From Hydrogenophaga sp. (GTDB lineage: Bacteria; Pseudomonadota; Gammaproteobacteria; Burkholderiales; Burkholderiaceae_C): DNA of 64,000 nucleotides. Positions 38,130 to 46,050 of this stretch are shown here, piece after piece (the stretch's first letter is position 1; each line of letters begins with the position of its first letter). The notes below the pieces were generated by a model. That model was not told the DNA's origin, searched no databases, and saw nothing but the letters and a program-made list of their open reading frames with translations. Position numbers and translations under genes: made by a program. The stretch lies in the NCBI RefSeq assembly GCF_025699295.1, contig NZ_JAILWB010000010.1:124001-188000 (forward strand), written 5' to 3'.

Positions 38130-38912
38130 TCAGGATACCGCCTTGAACAGGCGCAACCACTTCTCGGCGGGTAAACCCCAGCGCGCCTGCACCGTTTCGG
38201 CGCGCGACAGCAGGGCCATGCGCGTCACGCGCTCGGCAGTGCGTTGGGCCAGCACCACGGTGTTGCCTTCACGCGTCGGCTTGAAAGCCCAGACGGCGTC
38301 GGTGCCGAAGGCGGCGCAGATGCTTTGCAGCGAACGGTCGTAGCTGGCGTCGCGGCCGAACAGGTTGACGGTCAGGCAGCCGTCGTCGGTGAGGGCGTTG
38401 CGGCAGTCGGCATAGAAGTCGGGGCTGTCGAGCACGGGCGCAGCAGCCTCGTGGTCGTACAGATCGACCTGCAGCGCGTCGTAGGCGCCCGCATGCCCGG
38501 CGCGGCGGATTTCCTCGCCTGCGTCGGCCAGCAGCACGCGCAGGCGCGGCCCGTCCGGCGGCAGCTTGAACCACTGGCGGCACACCGCGAGCACCTGCGG
38601 GTTGATCTCGATCGCAGTGGTGTCCATGCGCAGCTTCTTGAAACAGAACTTGGTGAGCGCGGCCGAGCCCAGGCCGAGCTGCAGGGCGCGGCGCTTGCCG
38701 ACCGAATCGGGATCGACGAACAGCAGCCAGGCCATCATGCGCTGCACGTAGTCGAGCTCGATGTCGAACGGTGCATCCAGCAGCATCGAGCCCTGGATCC
38801 ACTCGGTTCCCAGGTGCAGGAAGCGCACCTCGCTGTCCTCGGAGATGGTCACTTCGGGAAGGGTCTGCACCGCGCGGCGTTGCCGGGCGGCGGCATTGGC
38901 ACCGGCCTTCAT
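38130..38912 (-). CDS. Spermidine-synthase-like (SAM-fold) protein
   Basis: A 260-residue protein with the spermine/spermidine-synthase fold: an N-terminal beta region (VTISEDSEVRFLHLGTEWIQ), the glycine-rich cofactor loop ALQLGLGSAALTKF, the acidic motif TTAIEINPQVLAVCR and YDALQVDLYDHEA. Genuine aminopropyltransferases have a conserved GGGDG/GGGEG loop; here it reads LGLGSA, so this is more likely a methyltransferase-like relative than a true spermidine synthase. The ATG at 38912 was chosen because the upstream 59 codons have no family resemblance. It ends seven bases before the GspE-type gene and is probably co-transcribed with it. Confidence 0.78.
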   Translation of the reverse strand: MKAGANAAARQRRAVQTLPEVTISEDSEVRFLHLGTEWIQGSMLLDAPFDIELDYVQRMMAWLLFVDPDSVGKRRALQLGLGSAALTKFCFKKLRMDTTAIEINPQVLAVCRQWFKLPPDGPRLRVLLADAGEEIRRAGHAGAYDALQVDLYDHEAAAPVLDSPDFYADCRNALTDDGCLTVNLFGRDASYDRSLQSICAAFGTDAVWAFKPTREGNTVVLAQRTAERVTRMALLSRAETVQARWGLPAEKWLRLFKAVS

Positions 38913-39107
38913 GCGCTCGCCACCGCGACGGCTTGCTGCCTGCCAGGCCCCCACGGGGCCGGGAAGGAAGACGGCAGCCTCTTGCAACGGGCAATATAAA
39001 GGGAAGGCATCGGATGCGGCATGCGAGGGGGGCGTGTTGGGGCAGGCCATTATCAACACACCGGGGCCTCTGCGTCCGCGCCATGGCAAGGGCCGGACCC
39101 GGCAGTG

Positions 39108-39602
39108 TCAGGCCACGCCATGTCGGCGCAACACCTCGGCCCAGGCCGACAGCTTGCGATCGAAACGCCAGCTCGCGTTCGCGGGACTCGTGGACGGCAG
39201 CTTGTAGACCGGCACGCCCAGCTTCTCGGTGTGCCGCGCGTGCCGAAAGCTCTCGCCGCCGTTGTGCGCGATCGCGCCCAGTTTCGGACAGTGCCAGCGC
39301 ACCACCGAAAAATCATTGAGCTCGGCGTTCTGGATGTCCACGTCCAGACTGCCTTCGCGCTCGCAGGCCCCATACACATCCCACACGCCCAACCCGTGGG
39401 TCTGCAGGGCCTCCACCCGCTCGGGGTAGCTCATCGACGGCAAGGGAAGCGCCCACAGGGCGCCGAGGATCTTCCAGAAATGGTTCTGCGGGTGGCCGTA
39501 GTACTGCTGCGCGCGCAACGAGGCCGCCCCCGGGAAACTGCCCAGCACCAGCACCCGCGTGTCCGCACTCAGCACCGGCGCGAGGCCTTGCAGGCGGCTC
39601 AC
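39108..39602 (-). CDS. DNA-deoxyinosine (hypoxanthine) glycosylase, UDG superfamily
   Basis: A base-excision repair glycosylase of the uracil-DNA-glycosylase superfamily, 164 residues. It shows VLGSFPGAASLRAQQYYGHP near residues 19-38, followed by QNHFW, and a C-terminal VYKLPSTSPANAS. These mark the hypoxanthine-DNA-glycosylase family, which removes deaminated adenine. The start is a GTG at 39602 whose GTGA overlaps the tatD stop by four bases, so the two are translationally coupled. Assignment of the exact substrate rests on family resemblance. Confidence 0.87.
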   Translation of the reverse strand: MSRLQGLAPVLSADTRVLVLGSFPGAASLRAQQYYGHPQNHFWKILGALWALPLPSMSYPERVEALQTHGLGVWDVYGACEREGSLDVDIQNAELNDFSVVRWHCPKLGAIAHNGGESFRHARHTEKLGVPVYKLPSTSPANASWRFDRKLSAWAEVLRRHGVA

Positions 39603-40444
39603 GGCGCGAGCTCCAGGGCCGCCAGCCGGGGCAGTGCCTGCAGGGCATTGGCGGTCGTGGCGGCCTGCAGTTCAGCAACCGCCATGCCGCGCAGCGCCGC
39701 CACCACCGCACCAATGCGCGGCAGCTCGGCCGGGCTGTTGACGCCTTGCGCCCGACCCGCCGCGCGCTCGGCCGCCGTCACATAAAGCCACTGCGGCGGG
39801 ATGTCGGGCGCGTCGGTCTCCAGCACCAGCGCCGACATCGGCAGCTCGGCCGCGAGCCTGCGCAACTGCCGCGCAGGCTCGAAGGTGCAGGCTCCACCGA
39901 AGCCCAGCTTGAAGCCCATGTCAACAAAGGCCTGCGCCTGCTGTTCGCTGCCATTGAAGGCGTGCGCAATACCTGAGCCGGTGGGCAGCTCGCGCAGGTG
40001 CTTGAGCAACTGGTCGGCACTGCGCCGCACATGCACGATCACGGGCAGGCCATGCTGGCGCGCCAGACGCAACTGCGCGCGGTAGAAGAAGGCCTGGCGC
40101 TCGCGTATCGCGGTCGTGCACAGCGCGGGCACGAAAAAATCCAGCCCGATCTCACCCACGGCCACCAGGCGCGGGTCGTCGCGGTGGGCGGTGAGCGCGG
40201 CGTCCAGCGCGGCCAGGTCGTCGTCCTGCGCGTTCGGCACGCACAGCGGGTGGATGCCCAGCGCGTAGGCGTCGCCGGTGCGGTGCGCAAGGGCACGCAC
40301 GGTGTCGAAGTTGGACCGCTCCACCGCCGGGATCACGCACAGGCCCACGCCCGCCGCGGCCGCGCGCTCGCGCAGCGTGAACGTGAGCGCGTGATCGGCA
40401 CCGAACTCGGGTGCGTCCAGATGGCAGTGTGTGTCGATCCACAT
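39599..40444 (-). CDS. tatD: TatD-family metal-dependent hydrolase (DNase-like)
   Basis: An amidohydrolase-fold enzyme of the TatD/YcfH family, 281 residues. Metal ligands are visible in DTHCHLDAPEF (residues 4-14), VGEIGLDFF, VIVHVRRS, HAFNGS and LETDAPDIPP. TatD proteins act as 3'-5' exonucleases or DNases. The ATG at 40444 starts right at the DTHCHLD motif as usual. It overlaps the downstream glycosylase by four bases, pairing two DNA-processing enzymes. It diverges from the META lipoprotein gene, with a 15-base palindrome between the starts. tatABC genes are not nearby. Confidence 0.9.
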   Translation of the reverse strand: MWIDTHCHLDAPEFGADHALTFTLRERAAAAGVGLCVIPAVERSNFDTVRALAHRTGDAYALGIHPLCVPNAQDDDLAALDAALTAHRDDPRLVAVGEIGLDFFVPALCTTAIRERQAFFYRAQLRLARQHGLPVIVHVRRSADQLLKHLRELPTGSGIAHAFNGSEQQAQAFVDMGFKLGFGGACTFEPARQLRRLAAELPMSALVLETDAPDIPPQWLYVTAAERAAGRAQGVNSPAELPRIGAVVAALRGMAVAELQAATTANALQALPRLAALELAP

Positions 40445-40454
40445 GGCGGTATAA

Positions 40455-40469
40455 CGGCACATTGTGCCG
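40455..40469. promoter_or_regulatory. Perfect palindrome between tatD and the META lipoprotein gene
   Basis: CGGCAC and GTGCCG flank a three-base centre, 11 bases before the tatD start and 48 bases before the divergent lipoprotein gene. Its symmetry and place in a divergent promoter region suit an operator, but no regulator gene is adjacent and there is no second copy here. Confidence 0.35.
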
Positions 40470-40516
40470 ACAAGCGCAACCCCGCTCCCACCGGTCCCAA
40501 CCCGAAGGATTCCACC

Positions 40517-40957
40517 ATGGCATCGAAGCCTTCCTCGTCCAGCGCCTGCCTTCGCTGGCTCGCCGCCCCCGCGCTGATGGCGCTCACCGCCTGTGCCATG
40601 CCGGGTGCTCCCGCCCCCGCGCCGCTGGTGGGCAGCGAATGGCGGCTTGAAGAGCTGGGCGGGCGCGGCGTGCTCGACCACGTGCAGGCCACGCTGGCCT
40701 TTCCCGAGGCCGGGCGCGTGGCGGGCAACGGCTCGTGCAACCGCTTCTTCGGAACCTACACGCTGATGCAGGACCGCATCTCGCTGGGCCAGATGGGCGG
40801 CACGCGCATGGCCTGCGCCGAGGCCGTGAGCGAGCAGGAAGCGCGCTACATGGCGGCGCTGCAGAAGGCGCAGCGCCTGGAGGTGCAGGGCAAGACGATG
40901 CTCATGCACGTGCAGGACCAGGACAAGCCGCTGCGCTTCACGCGAACAAAACCCTGA
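40517..40957 (+). CDS. META-domain lipoprotein (HslJ-like)
   Basis: A small exported protein of 146 residues. The signal sequence ends in a lipobox (MALTAC, cysteine about residue 27), so it is a lipoprotein. The rest is one META domain: SEWRLEELGGRGV, then AGNGSCNRFFGTY and GGTRMACAEA, the three signature blocks of the HslJ/META family. HslJ is linked to heat shock and novobiocin resistance in E. coli, but the biochemical role is unknown. The ATG at 40517 was chosen because it starts the signal peptide. It converges on lolD, with a hairpin between them. Confidence 0.9.
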   Translation: MASKPSSSSACLRWLAAPALMALTACAMPGAPAPAPLVGSEWRLEELGGRGVLDHVQATLAFPEAGRVAGNGSCNRFFGTYTLMQDRISLGQMGGTRMACAEAVSEQEARYMAALQKAQRLEVQGKTMLMHVQDQDKPLRFTRTKP

Positions 40958-40987
40958 TCCGCCCTGGGAGCGGCCCGGCGGCGGATC
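40956..40987. terminator. Hairpin between the META lipoprotein gene and lolD
   Basis: GATCCGCC (40956-40963) pairs with GGCGGATC (40980-40987), with a further inner stem CTGGG/CCCGG. It overlaps the stop of the lipoprotein gene and lies just beside the stop of lolD. There is no T-run, so it is a possible bidirectional terminator or stability element. Confidence 0.5.
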
Positions 40988-40990
40988 GCC

Positions 40991-41737
40991 TCAGGTCAGC
41001 ACGCCCGTCGTCAGCCGCAGCACGCGGCCGCAGCGCGCGGCCAGTGCCTCGTCGTGCGTGACGACGACGAAGGCCGTCCCTTGGTCGCGCGCGAGTTCCA
41101 GCATGAGCTGGAACACGCCTTCGGCGGTGCTGCGGTCCAGATTGCCGGTGGGTTCGTCGGCCAGCACGCAGGCCGGCTGCGTGACCAGCGCGCGCGCGAT
41201 CGCCACACGCTGGCGCTCGCCGCCCGAGAGCTCGGCCGGCCGGTGGTGCAGGCGCTCACCGAGGCCGACGCGCCCCAGCATCCGCTCGGCCCCCACCGCC
41301 GCTTCGGCGCGCGGCAGGCGGCGGATCCACAGCGGCATGGCCACGTTGTCGCGCGCGCTGAATTCAGGAAGCAGGTGGTGGAACTGGTAGACAAAACCGA
41401 GGTGCCGGTTGCGCAGCCCGCCCTGCTGCGTGGCGCTCAGGCCCGACATGGATTGCCCCATGAGCTGCACGCTGCCGCTGGTGGGGGCGTCCAGCCCGCC
41501 GAGCAGGTGCAGCAGCGTGCTCTTGCCAGAGCCCGAAGCGCCGACGACGGCCACGGTCTCGCCCGCGCGCACAGTCAGATTCACGCCGGTGAGCACGGTG
41601 ACGTCAAGCCGGCCTTCGTGGAAACGTTTGGTGAGGCCGGTGGCGCTCAACACCACGTCCGTTCGGGCTGAGCCTGTCGAAGCCCTTGTGAGCCCTTCGA
41701 CAGGCTCAGGGCGAACGGGATTCTGGATTTCACTCAT
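40991..41737 (-). CDS. lolD: Lipoprotein-releasing ABC transporter, ATP-binding protein LolD
   Basis: The ATPase that drives release of lipoproteins from the inner membrane to LolA. The 248 residues have Walker [13 protein letters not shown], the signature [15 protein letters not shown] and Walker [13 protein letters not shown], all typical of LolD. The ATG at 41737 overlaps the lolC stop (TATGAGTGA). Residues 7-26 (from [10 protein letters not shown] to STGSART) are the translation of a REP-like palindrome, so the N-terminus is about 27 residues longer than the family norm. A GTG at 41656 after the repeat would give a normal-length protein, but without a clear ribosome site. Confidence 0.94.
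   Translation of the reverse strand: MSEIQNPVRPEPVEGLTRASTGSARTDVVLSATGLTKRFHEGRLDVTVLTGVNLTVRAGETVAVVGASGSGKSTLLHLLGGLDAPTSGSVQLMGQSMSGLSATQQGGLRNRHLGFVYQFHHLLPEFSARDNVAMPLWIRRLPRAEAAVGAERMLGRVGLGERLHHRPAELSGGERQRVAIARALVTQPACVLADEPTGNLDRSTAEGVFQLMLELARDQGTAFVVVTHDEALAARCGRVLRLTTGVLT
41659..41719. repeat. REP-like palindrome inside the 5' end of lolD
   Basis: CCGTTCGGGCTGAGCCTGTC (41659-41678), continuing GAAG, is followed after 11 bases by the inverted unit CCTTCGACAGGCTCAGGGCG (41694-41713), continuing AACGG. It can form a hairpin of more than 20 pairs. It shares its unit with 23598-23674. It lies in frame within lolD, without a stop codon. Confidence 0.85.
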
Positions 41738-42986
41738 AGCGCAAAGCCTCAGCGGGGTTCACGCGGCTGGCGCGCCAGCTCGGGTAGATCGTGGCCAGGA
41801 ATGCCAGCACCAGCGAGATCACGGCCACCGGCACGATGTCGGTCTGCTGCGGGTCGCTGGGCATGCGGCTGATGAGGTAGATGTCCTGCGGCAGGAAGCT
41901 CGCGCCCAGCAGGCGTTCGAGCGCGGGCACCAGGGTGTCGATGTTGAAGGCCACGCCCAAACCGAGCAGCAATCCCGCGCCGGTGCCGATGATGCCCACC
42001 ATCGCGCCCTGCACCATGAAGACACCCATGATGCTCTGCGGGCTGGCACCCAGGGTGCGCAGGATGGCGATGTCGGCACGCTTGTCGGTCACCGTCATCA
42101 CGAGCGTGGAGACGAGGTTGAAAGCGGCCACCGCCACGATCAGCGTGAGGATGATGAACATCATGCGTTTCTCGAGCTGCACCGCCGCGAACCAGGTGCG
42201 GTTCTGGCGCGTCCAGTCGCGCACCAGCAGGCCGGGGTCGAGATCACTGGCGATCGACACCGCCACCTCGCGAGCCTGATGCAGGTCCCGGATCTTCACG
42301 CGCACGCCGGTGGGGCCTTCCACACGGAAGATGCGCGCGGCGTCATCCGCATGCAGCAAGGCCAGCGCCGAGTCGTATTCGAAGTGGCCGGAGTTGAAGG
42401 TGCCCACCACCGTCATCTGGCGGATGCGCGGCACCACGCCGGCCGGCGTGACCTGGCCGCTGGGTGCGATCAGCGTGACGCTGTCGCCCGCGATCACGCC
42501 CAGGCTGCGCGCAAGGTCGCCGCCCAGGATGACGCCGAACTCGCCCGGCACCAGGCGCGGCAGCAGGGTGTCGGCCAGCTCGGCCGCGAGATCCGTGACC
42601 TTGGGCTCCTGTGCAGGATCGATGCCACGCACCAGCGCGCCCTTCATGTCCTCGCCGCGCGCGATCAGCGCCTGCGCCCCTACGAAAGGCGCGGCGCCCA
42701 CCACTTCCGGGTGGCGTTCGATGCGCGCCAGCGTGTCCGCCAGGTTGGGGATCGCCTGCCCGTTCGGCTCGAACACCTCGATGTGCGAGAGCACGCCCAG
42801 CATGCGGTCGCGCACTTCCTTCTGGAAGCCGTTCATGACCGAGAGCACGATGATGAGCGCGGCCACGCCGAGCGCGATGCCCAGCATGGACACGCCCGAG
42901 ATGAAGGAGATGAAACCGTTGCGCCGGGTGGCGCGGCCGGCGCGCGTGTAGCGCCAGCCGAGGATGAGTTCGTAGGGGGTTTGCAT
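41730..42986 (-). CDS. lolC: Lipoprotein-releasing ABC transporter permease LolC/LolE
   Basis: The membrane subunit that extracts lipoproteins from the inner membrane and passes them to LolA. The 418 residues show an N-terminal membrane segment (about 24-48, [20 protein letters not shown]), a large periplasmic MacB-like domain (about 50-265) and three C-terminal segments. It ends with the LolC/E-type [16 protein letters not shown]. Only one permease gene is present, so the complex is probably homodimeric (LolF-like) rather than LolCE. The ATG at 42986 starts the conserved [14 protein letters not shown]. lolD overlaps its stop. It diverges from the gene at 43032 with 45 bases between the starts. 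Confidence 0.94.
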   Translation of the reverse strand: MQTPYELILGWRYTRAGRATRRNGFISFISGVSMLGIALGVAALIIVLSVMNGFQKEVRDRMLGVLSHIEVFEPNGQAIPNLADTLARIERHPEVVGAAPFVGAQALIARGEDMKGALVRGIDPAQEPKVTDLAAELADTLLPRLVPGEFGVILGGDLARSLGVIAGDSVTLIAPSGQVTPAGVVPRIRQMTVVGTFNSGHFEYDSALALLHADDAARIFRVEGPTGVRVKIRDLHQAREVAVSIASDLDPGLLVRDWTRQNRTWFAAVQLEKRMMFIILTLIVAVAAFNLVSTLVMTVTDKRADIAILRTLGASPQSIMGVFMVQGAMVGIIGTGAGLLLGLGVAFNIDTLVPALERLLGASFLPQDIYLISRMPSDPQQTDIVPVAVISLVLAFLATIYPSWRASRVNPAEALRYE

Positions 42987-43031
42987 GGGTTCGTGTCCGA
43001 AGGGCATTGTGGCATCCCCGACAATCGCGTC

Positions 43032-44030
43032 ATGCCCGCTTCCCACCCGGTCTCCGAGCCGCCCATGCACCTGCTGGTTCCCTTTGCCAGCGCCAGCGAC
43101 CCCGCCTGCCGCGCGGCACTGCCCGGCCTGCAACTGCCCCGGCTCACCACATTGCTGGCCGCACTGGTGCCCGTCTACACCGACGAGGGCGATGACCACA
43201 GCCTGAGCCCGCCGCACGAGCGCGCACTGGCGCAAGCCATCGGACTGGTGCGTGCCGATGGCTGCCCGTTCGGCGATGGCCTGATTCCCTGGGCCGCCCT
43301 GGAAGACGTGCAACCCGACACGCCACAGGCCTGGTTCACACCCTGTCATTTCCAGGTCGGCATGGAGCAGGTGACGCTGCTGCCGGCCGATCAACTCGAA
43401 CTCGGCGATGAACACGCCCGCGCGCTGTTCGACGCCCTGGCCCCGTACTGCACCGAAGACGGCATCACCCTCACCTACGTGAGCGCCAGCCGCTGGCATG
43501 CGCGGGGTGAACCGCTGCGCGGCATCGCCTGCGCCAGCCTGGACCGCGTGGCTGGCCGTTCGGTGGAGGCCTGGATGGCCGGCAGCTCGGCGAACCCCGC
43601 CGGCGGCCAGTTGCTCAAGCGCCTGCAGAGCGAGGCCCAGATGCTGTTCTACACACACGCCGCGCACGATGCACGCGAGGCCGCGCGTCAGCACGCGGTC
43701 AACGGGTTCTGGGTCAGCGGCGCCGGCGCGCTGGACCATCCCCTCACGCGGCAGCCTCGCCCCACCCAGCCCGACGGCCTGCGCCGCGCCGCGCTGCAGG
43801 CCGACTGGAACGCCTGGCAACAGGCCTGGGCCGAACTCGACGCGGGCGAGATCGCGCAATGGCTGGCGCGCGCACGGCGTGGCGAGCCGGTCACGCTCAC
43901 CCTGTGTGGCGAACGCACGGCCCGGCGCTGGACGAACGCCGCCCCCCCGAGCGCAGGCGCGCGCATCGGCCGCCAGTTCAAGAAGCTGCTGGGCACGCCC
44001 CCGGCCTGGAAGACCCTGGAAACCCTATGA
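43032..44030 (+). CDS. Conserved hypothetical protein (phosphoglycerate-mutase-like), upstream of recJ
   Basis: A 332-residue protein that I recognise only as one of the conserved betaproteobacterial proteins often labelled phosphoglycerate mutase-like and found next to recJ. Visible conserved patches are LSPPHERALAQAIGL, TPCHFQVGMEQVTLLP, SLDRVAGRSVEAWM, LQSEAQMLFYTH and VNGFWVSGAGAL. I see no phosphoserine or histidine-phosphatase catalytic motif, so the label should be doubted. There is no signal peptide or membrane segment. GACAAT ends six bases before the ATG, so the message may be leaderless; a second in-frame ATG 11 codons on is an alternative. Its TGA overlaps the recJ ATG (ATGA), implying coupled expression. 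Confidence 0.75.
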   Translation: MPASHPVSEPPMHLLVPFASASDPACRAALPGLQLPRLTTLLAALVPVYTDEGDDHSLSPPHERALAQAIGLVRADGCPFGDGLIPWAALEDVQPDTPQAWFTPCHFQVGMEQVTLLPADQLELGDEHARALFDALAPYCTEDGITLTYVSASRWHARGEPLRGIACASLDRVAGRSVEAWMAGSSANPAGGQLLKRLQSEAQMLFYTHAAHDAREAARQHAVNGFWVSGAGALDHPLTRQPRPTQPDGLRRAALQADWNAWQQAWAELDAGEIAQWLARARRGEPVTLTLCGERTARRWTNAAPPSAGARIGRQFKKLLGTPPAWKTLETL

Positions 44031-45763
44031 AGATCATCACCCGTGACGTTCCCCCGCGCGCCGCCTGGGCGCTCGAACAGGGCGGCCTGCACCCCTTGCT
44101 GGCGCGCCTGTTCGCCGCGCGCGGCATCACCAGCACCGACGAGCTCGACGACGCGCTGGCGCGCCTGCTTCCCCCCAGCTCGATGCTCGGCGCGCAGGAC
44201 GCGGCGCATGCGCTGGCCGACGCCATGGCCGCGCGGAAAAACATCTGCATCGTGGCCGACTACGACTGCGACGGCGCCACCGCCTGCGCGGTCGGCCTGC
44301 GCGGCCTGCGCCTGCTGGGCGCGCCACTGGGTTTCGACCGCGTGAACTATCTCGTGCCCGACCGCGTCACCGACGGCTACGGCCTCACGCCCGCCATCGC
44401 GAAGCGCGTGAAGGCGCAAGGCGCCGACGTGCTGGTGACGGTGGACAACGGCATCGCCAGCGTGGATGGCGTGCGCGCCGCGCGCGAACTCGGCCTGCAG
44501 GTGATCGTGACCGACCACCACCTACCGGCACTGAAGGATGGCGAGGTCGCACTGCCGCAGGACTGCATCATCGTCAACCCCAACCAGCCCGGCTGCCCGT
44601 TCGAAAGCAAGTCCATCGCCGGTGTGGGCGTGATGTTCTATGTGCTGCTGGCGCTGCGCGCCGAGCTGCGCGAGCGCGGTGTGTTCACGGCGCAGGAACA
44701 ACCGCGCATCGACGCGCTGCTGCCGCTGGTGGCGCTCGGCACGGTCGCCGACGTGGTGAGGCTGGACGCCAACAACCGCCGGCTCGTGGCCCAGGGGCTC
44801 AAGCGCGTGCGCGCGGGCGCCATGCCACCGGGCATGACGGCGCTGTTCAACGCCGCCGCGCGCAAGCCCGCGGCGGCCACCGGTTTCGACTTCGGCTTCG
44901 CGCTCGGCCCGCGCCTGAACGCGGCCGGGCGCCTGGCCGACATGACGCTGGGCATCGAATGCCTGACCACCGACGACGCGCTGCGCGCCGACGAACTCGC
45001 GCGCACGCTCGACGGCATCAACCGCGAGCGCAAGGCCATCGAGGGCGACATGCGCGAGCAGGCGCTGCTGATGGCCGAGGAGATGTTCGACGAATCCGAG
45101 GAACCACCGCCCGCGCTGGTGGTGTTCGACCCCGACTTTCACGAAGGCGTGGTCGGCATCGTGGCCTCGCGCCTGAAGGACAAGTTGCACCGCCCCACCT
45201 TCGTCTTCGCCGCCAGTGGCGCCGAAGGCAAGGAGCACGAGCTCAAGGGTTCGGGCCGCTCGATCGCCGGCTTCCACCTGCGCGACGCGCTCGATCTGGT
45301 GGCCAAGCGCCATCCGGGCGTGCTGCTGCGCTTCGGTGGCCACGCGATGGCCGCGGGCTGCACCATCGACGAAGAACACCTCGACACGTTCGAGGCCGCC
45401 CTGCAGCAGGTGGCGCACGAATGGCTGGACGCCGCCACGCTGCAGCGACGCATGGAGGCCGACGGCCCGCTGGACCCGAAGTACCGCCGTCCGGACCTGG
45501 TGGACACGCTGCACCAGGAGGTGTGGGGCCAGGGTTTTGCGCCGCCGGTGTTCAGCGAGGAGGTGCAGGTGGTGTCGCAGCGGCTGGTAGGCGAGAAGCA
45601 TCTGGCGCTGAAACTCAAGCACCAGGGCGAGCCGGTCGACGGCATCTGGTTCGGCCATACCGAGCCTTTGCCCGAGCGTGTGACGATTGCGTTTCGCCTC
45701 GACGCGGACGAATGGCAAGGGCAGCGGCGGGTGCGGTTTCTGGTGGAGGCGGCGGAGGTCTGA
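44027..45763 (+). CDS. recJ: Single-stranded-DNA-specific exonuclease RecJ
   Basis: A 5'-3' exonuclease on single-stranded DNA used in recombination and mismatch or base-excision repair. The 578 residues have the DHH phosphoesterase motifs VADYDCDGATA (about 80-90), VTVDNGIAS, VTDHHLP (about 162-168) and the DHHA1 motif RFGGHAMAAGCTI (about 440), then an OB domain. The length is normal for RecJ. The ATG overlaps the preceding TGA by ATGA. The gene ends 25 bases before structured repeat copy B. Confidence 0.96.
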   Translation: MKIITRDVPPRAAWALEQGGLHPLLARLFAARGITSTDELDDALARLLPPSSMLGAQDAAHALADAMAARKNICIVADYDCDGATACAVGLRGLRLLGAPLGFDRVNYLVPDRVTDGYGLTPAIAKRVKAQGADVLVTVDNGIASVDGVRAARELGLQVIVTDHHLPALKDGEVALPQDCIIVNPNQPGCPFESKSIAGVGVMFYVLLALRAELRERGVFTAQEQPRIDALLPLVALGTVADVVRLDANNRRLVAQGLKRVRAGAMPPGMTALFNAAARKPAAATGFDFGFALGPRLNAAGRLADMTLGIECLTTDDALRADELARTLDGINRERKAIEGDMREQALLMAEEMFDESEEPPPALVVFDPDFHEGVVGIVASRLKDKLHRPTFVFAASGAEGKEHELKGSGRSIAGFHLRDALDLVAKRHPGVLLRFGGHAMAAGCTIDEEHLDTFEAALQQVAHEWLDAATLQRRMEADGPLDPKYRRPDLVDTLHQEVWGQGFAPPVFSEEVQVVSQRLVGEKHLALKLKHQGEPVDGIWFGHTEPLPERVTIAFRLDADEWQGQRRVRFLVEAAEV

Positions 45764-45788
45764 GGGATTTCGTTCGAAGACCTCGCTG

Positions 45789-45890
45789 GCACGAGGGGGT
45801 GTGGCACTCTGTTCCGCTCATGTCCCCCGGCCCGGCTGCGCCGGCCCTCCTCCTTGACTTCGCTACACAGAGCGCCACACCCCCTCGTGC
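45789..45890. repeat. Copy B of the three-copy hairpin element with a conserved core
   Basis: A 17-base left arm (45789-45805) and right arm (45874-45890) pair perfectly; after one mismatch CTCTG/CAGAG extends the stem. The core reads TTCCGCTCATGTCCCCCGG, a G+C-rich inner hairpin, then CTCCTTGACTTCGCTACAC. The core matches copies A and C; the arms are unrelated to theirs. It lies 25 bases after recJ, in the convergent gap before the response-regulator gene. Confidence 0.85.
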
Positions 45891-45929
45891 GGGCGGCATC
45901 CAGGCGCACCACCAGCCGAGTGCCAGAGA

Positions 45930-46033
45930 GGTCATTGCCGGCCCGGGTGACCGGCGCAGCGAAGTCAAGGGGGGGGCGGGCGAATGCCGCCGGGGGAAAT
46001 GAGCGGAGCCGGTCACCCCGGCCGGCAATGACC
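45930..46033. repeat. Copy C of the three-copy hairpin element, opposite orientation
   Basis: 26-base arms (45930-45955 and 46008-46033) pair with one mismatch. The minus strand core reads CTCCGCTCATTTCCCCCGG, a G+C-rich inner segment, then CCCTTGACTTCGCTGCGC, matching copies A and B. It is oriented opposite to copy B, 39 bases away, and ends 17 bases before the stop of the response-regulator gene. Confidence 0.85.
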
Positions 46034-46050
46034 GGAGCAACGAACAACGT

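Noticed and set aside
45820..45897. A small frame starting MSPG inside repeat copies A and B
   Set aside because: Copy C has ATT instead of the ATG and the reading frames diverge after a few codons, so the repeat core is not conserved as protein.
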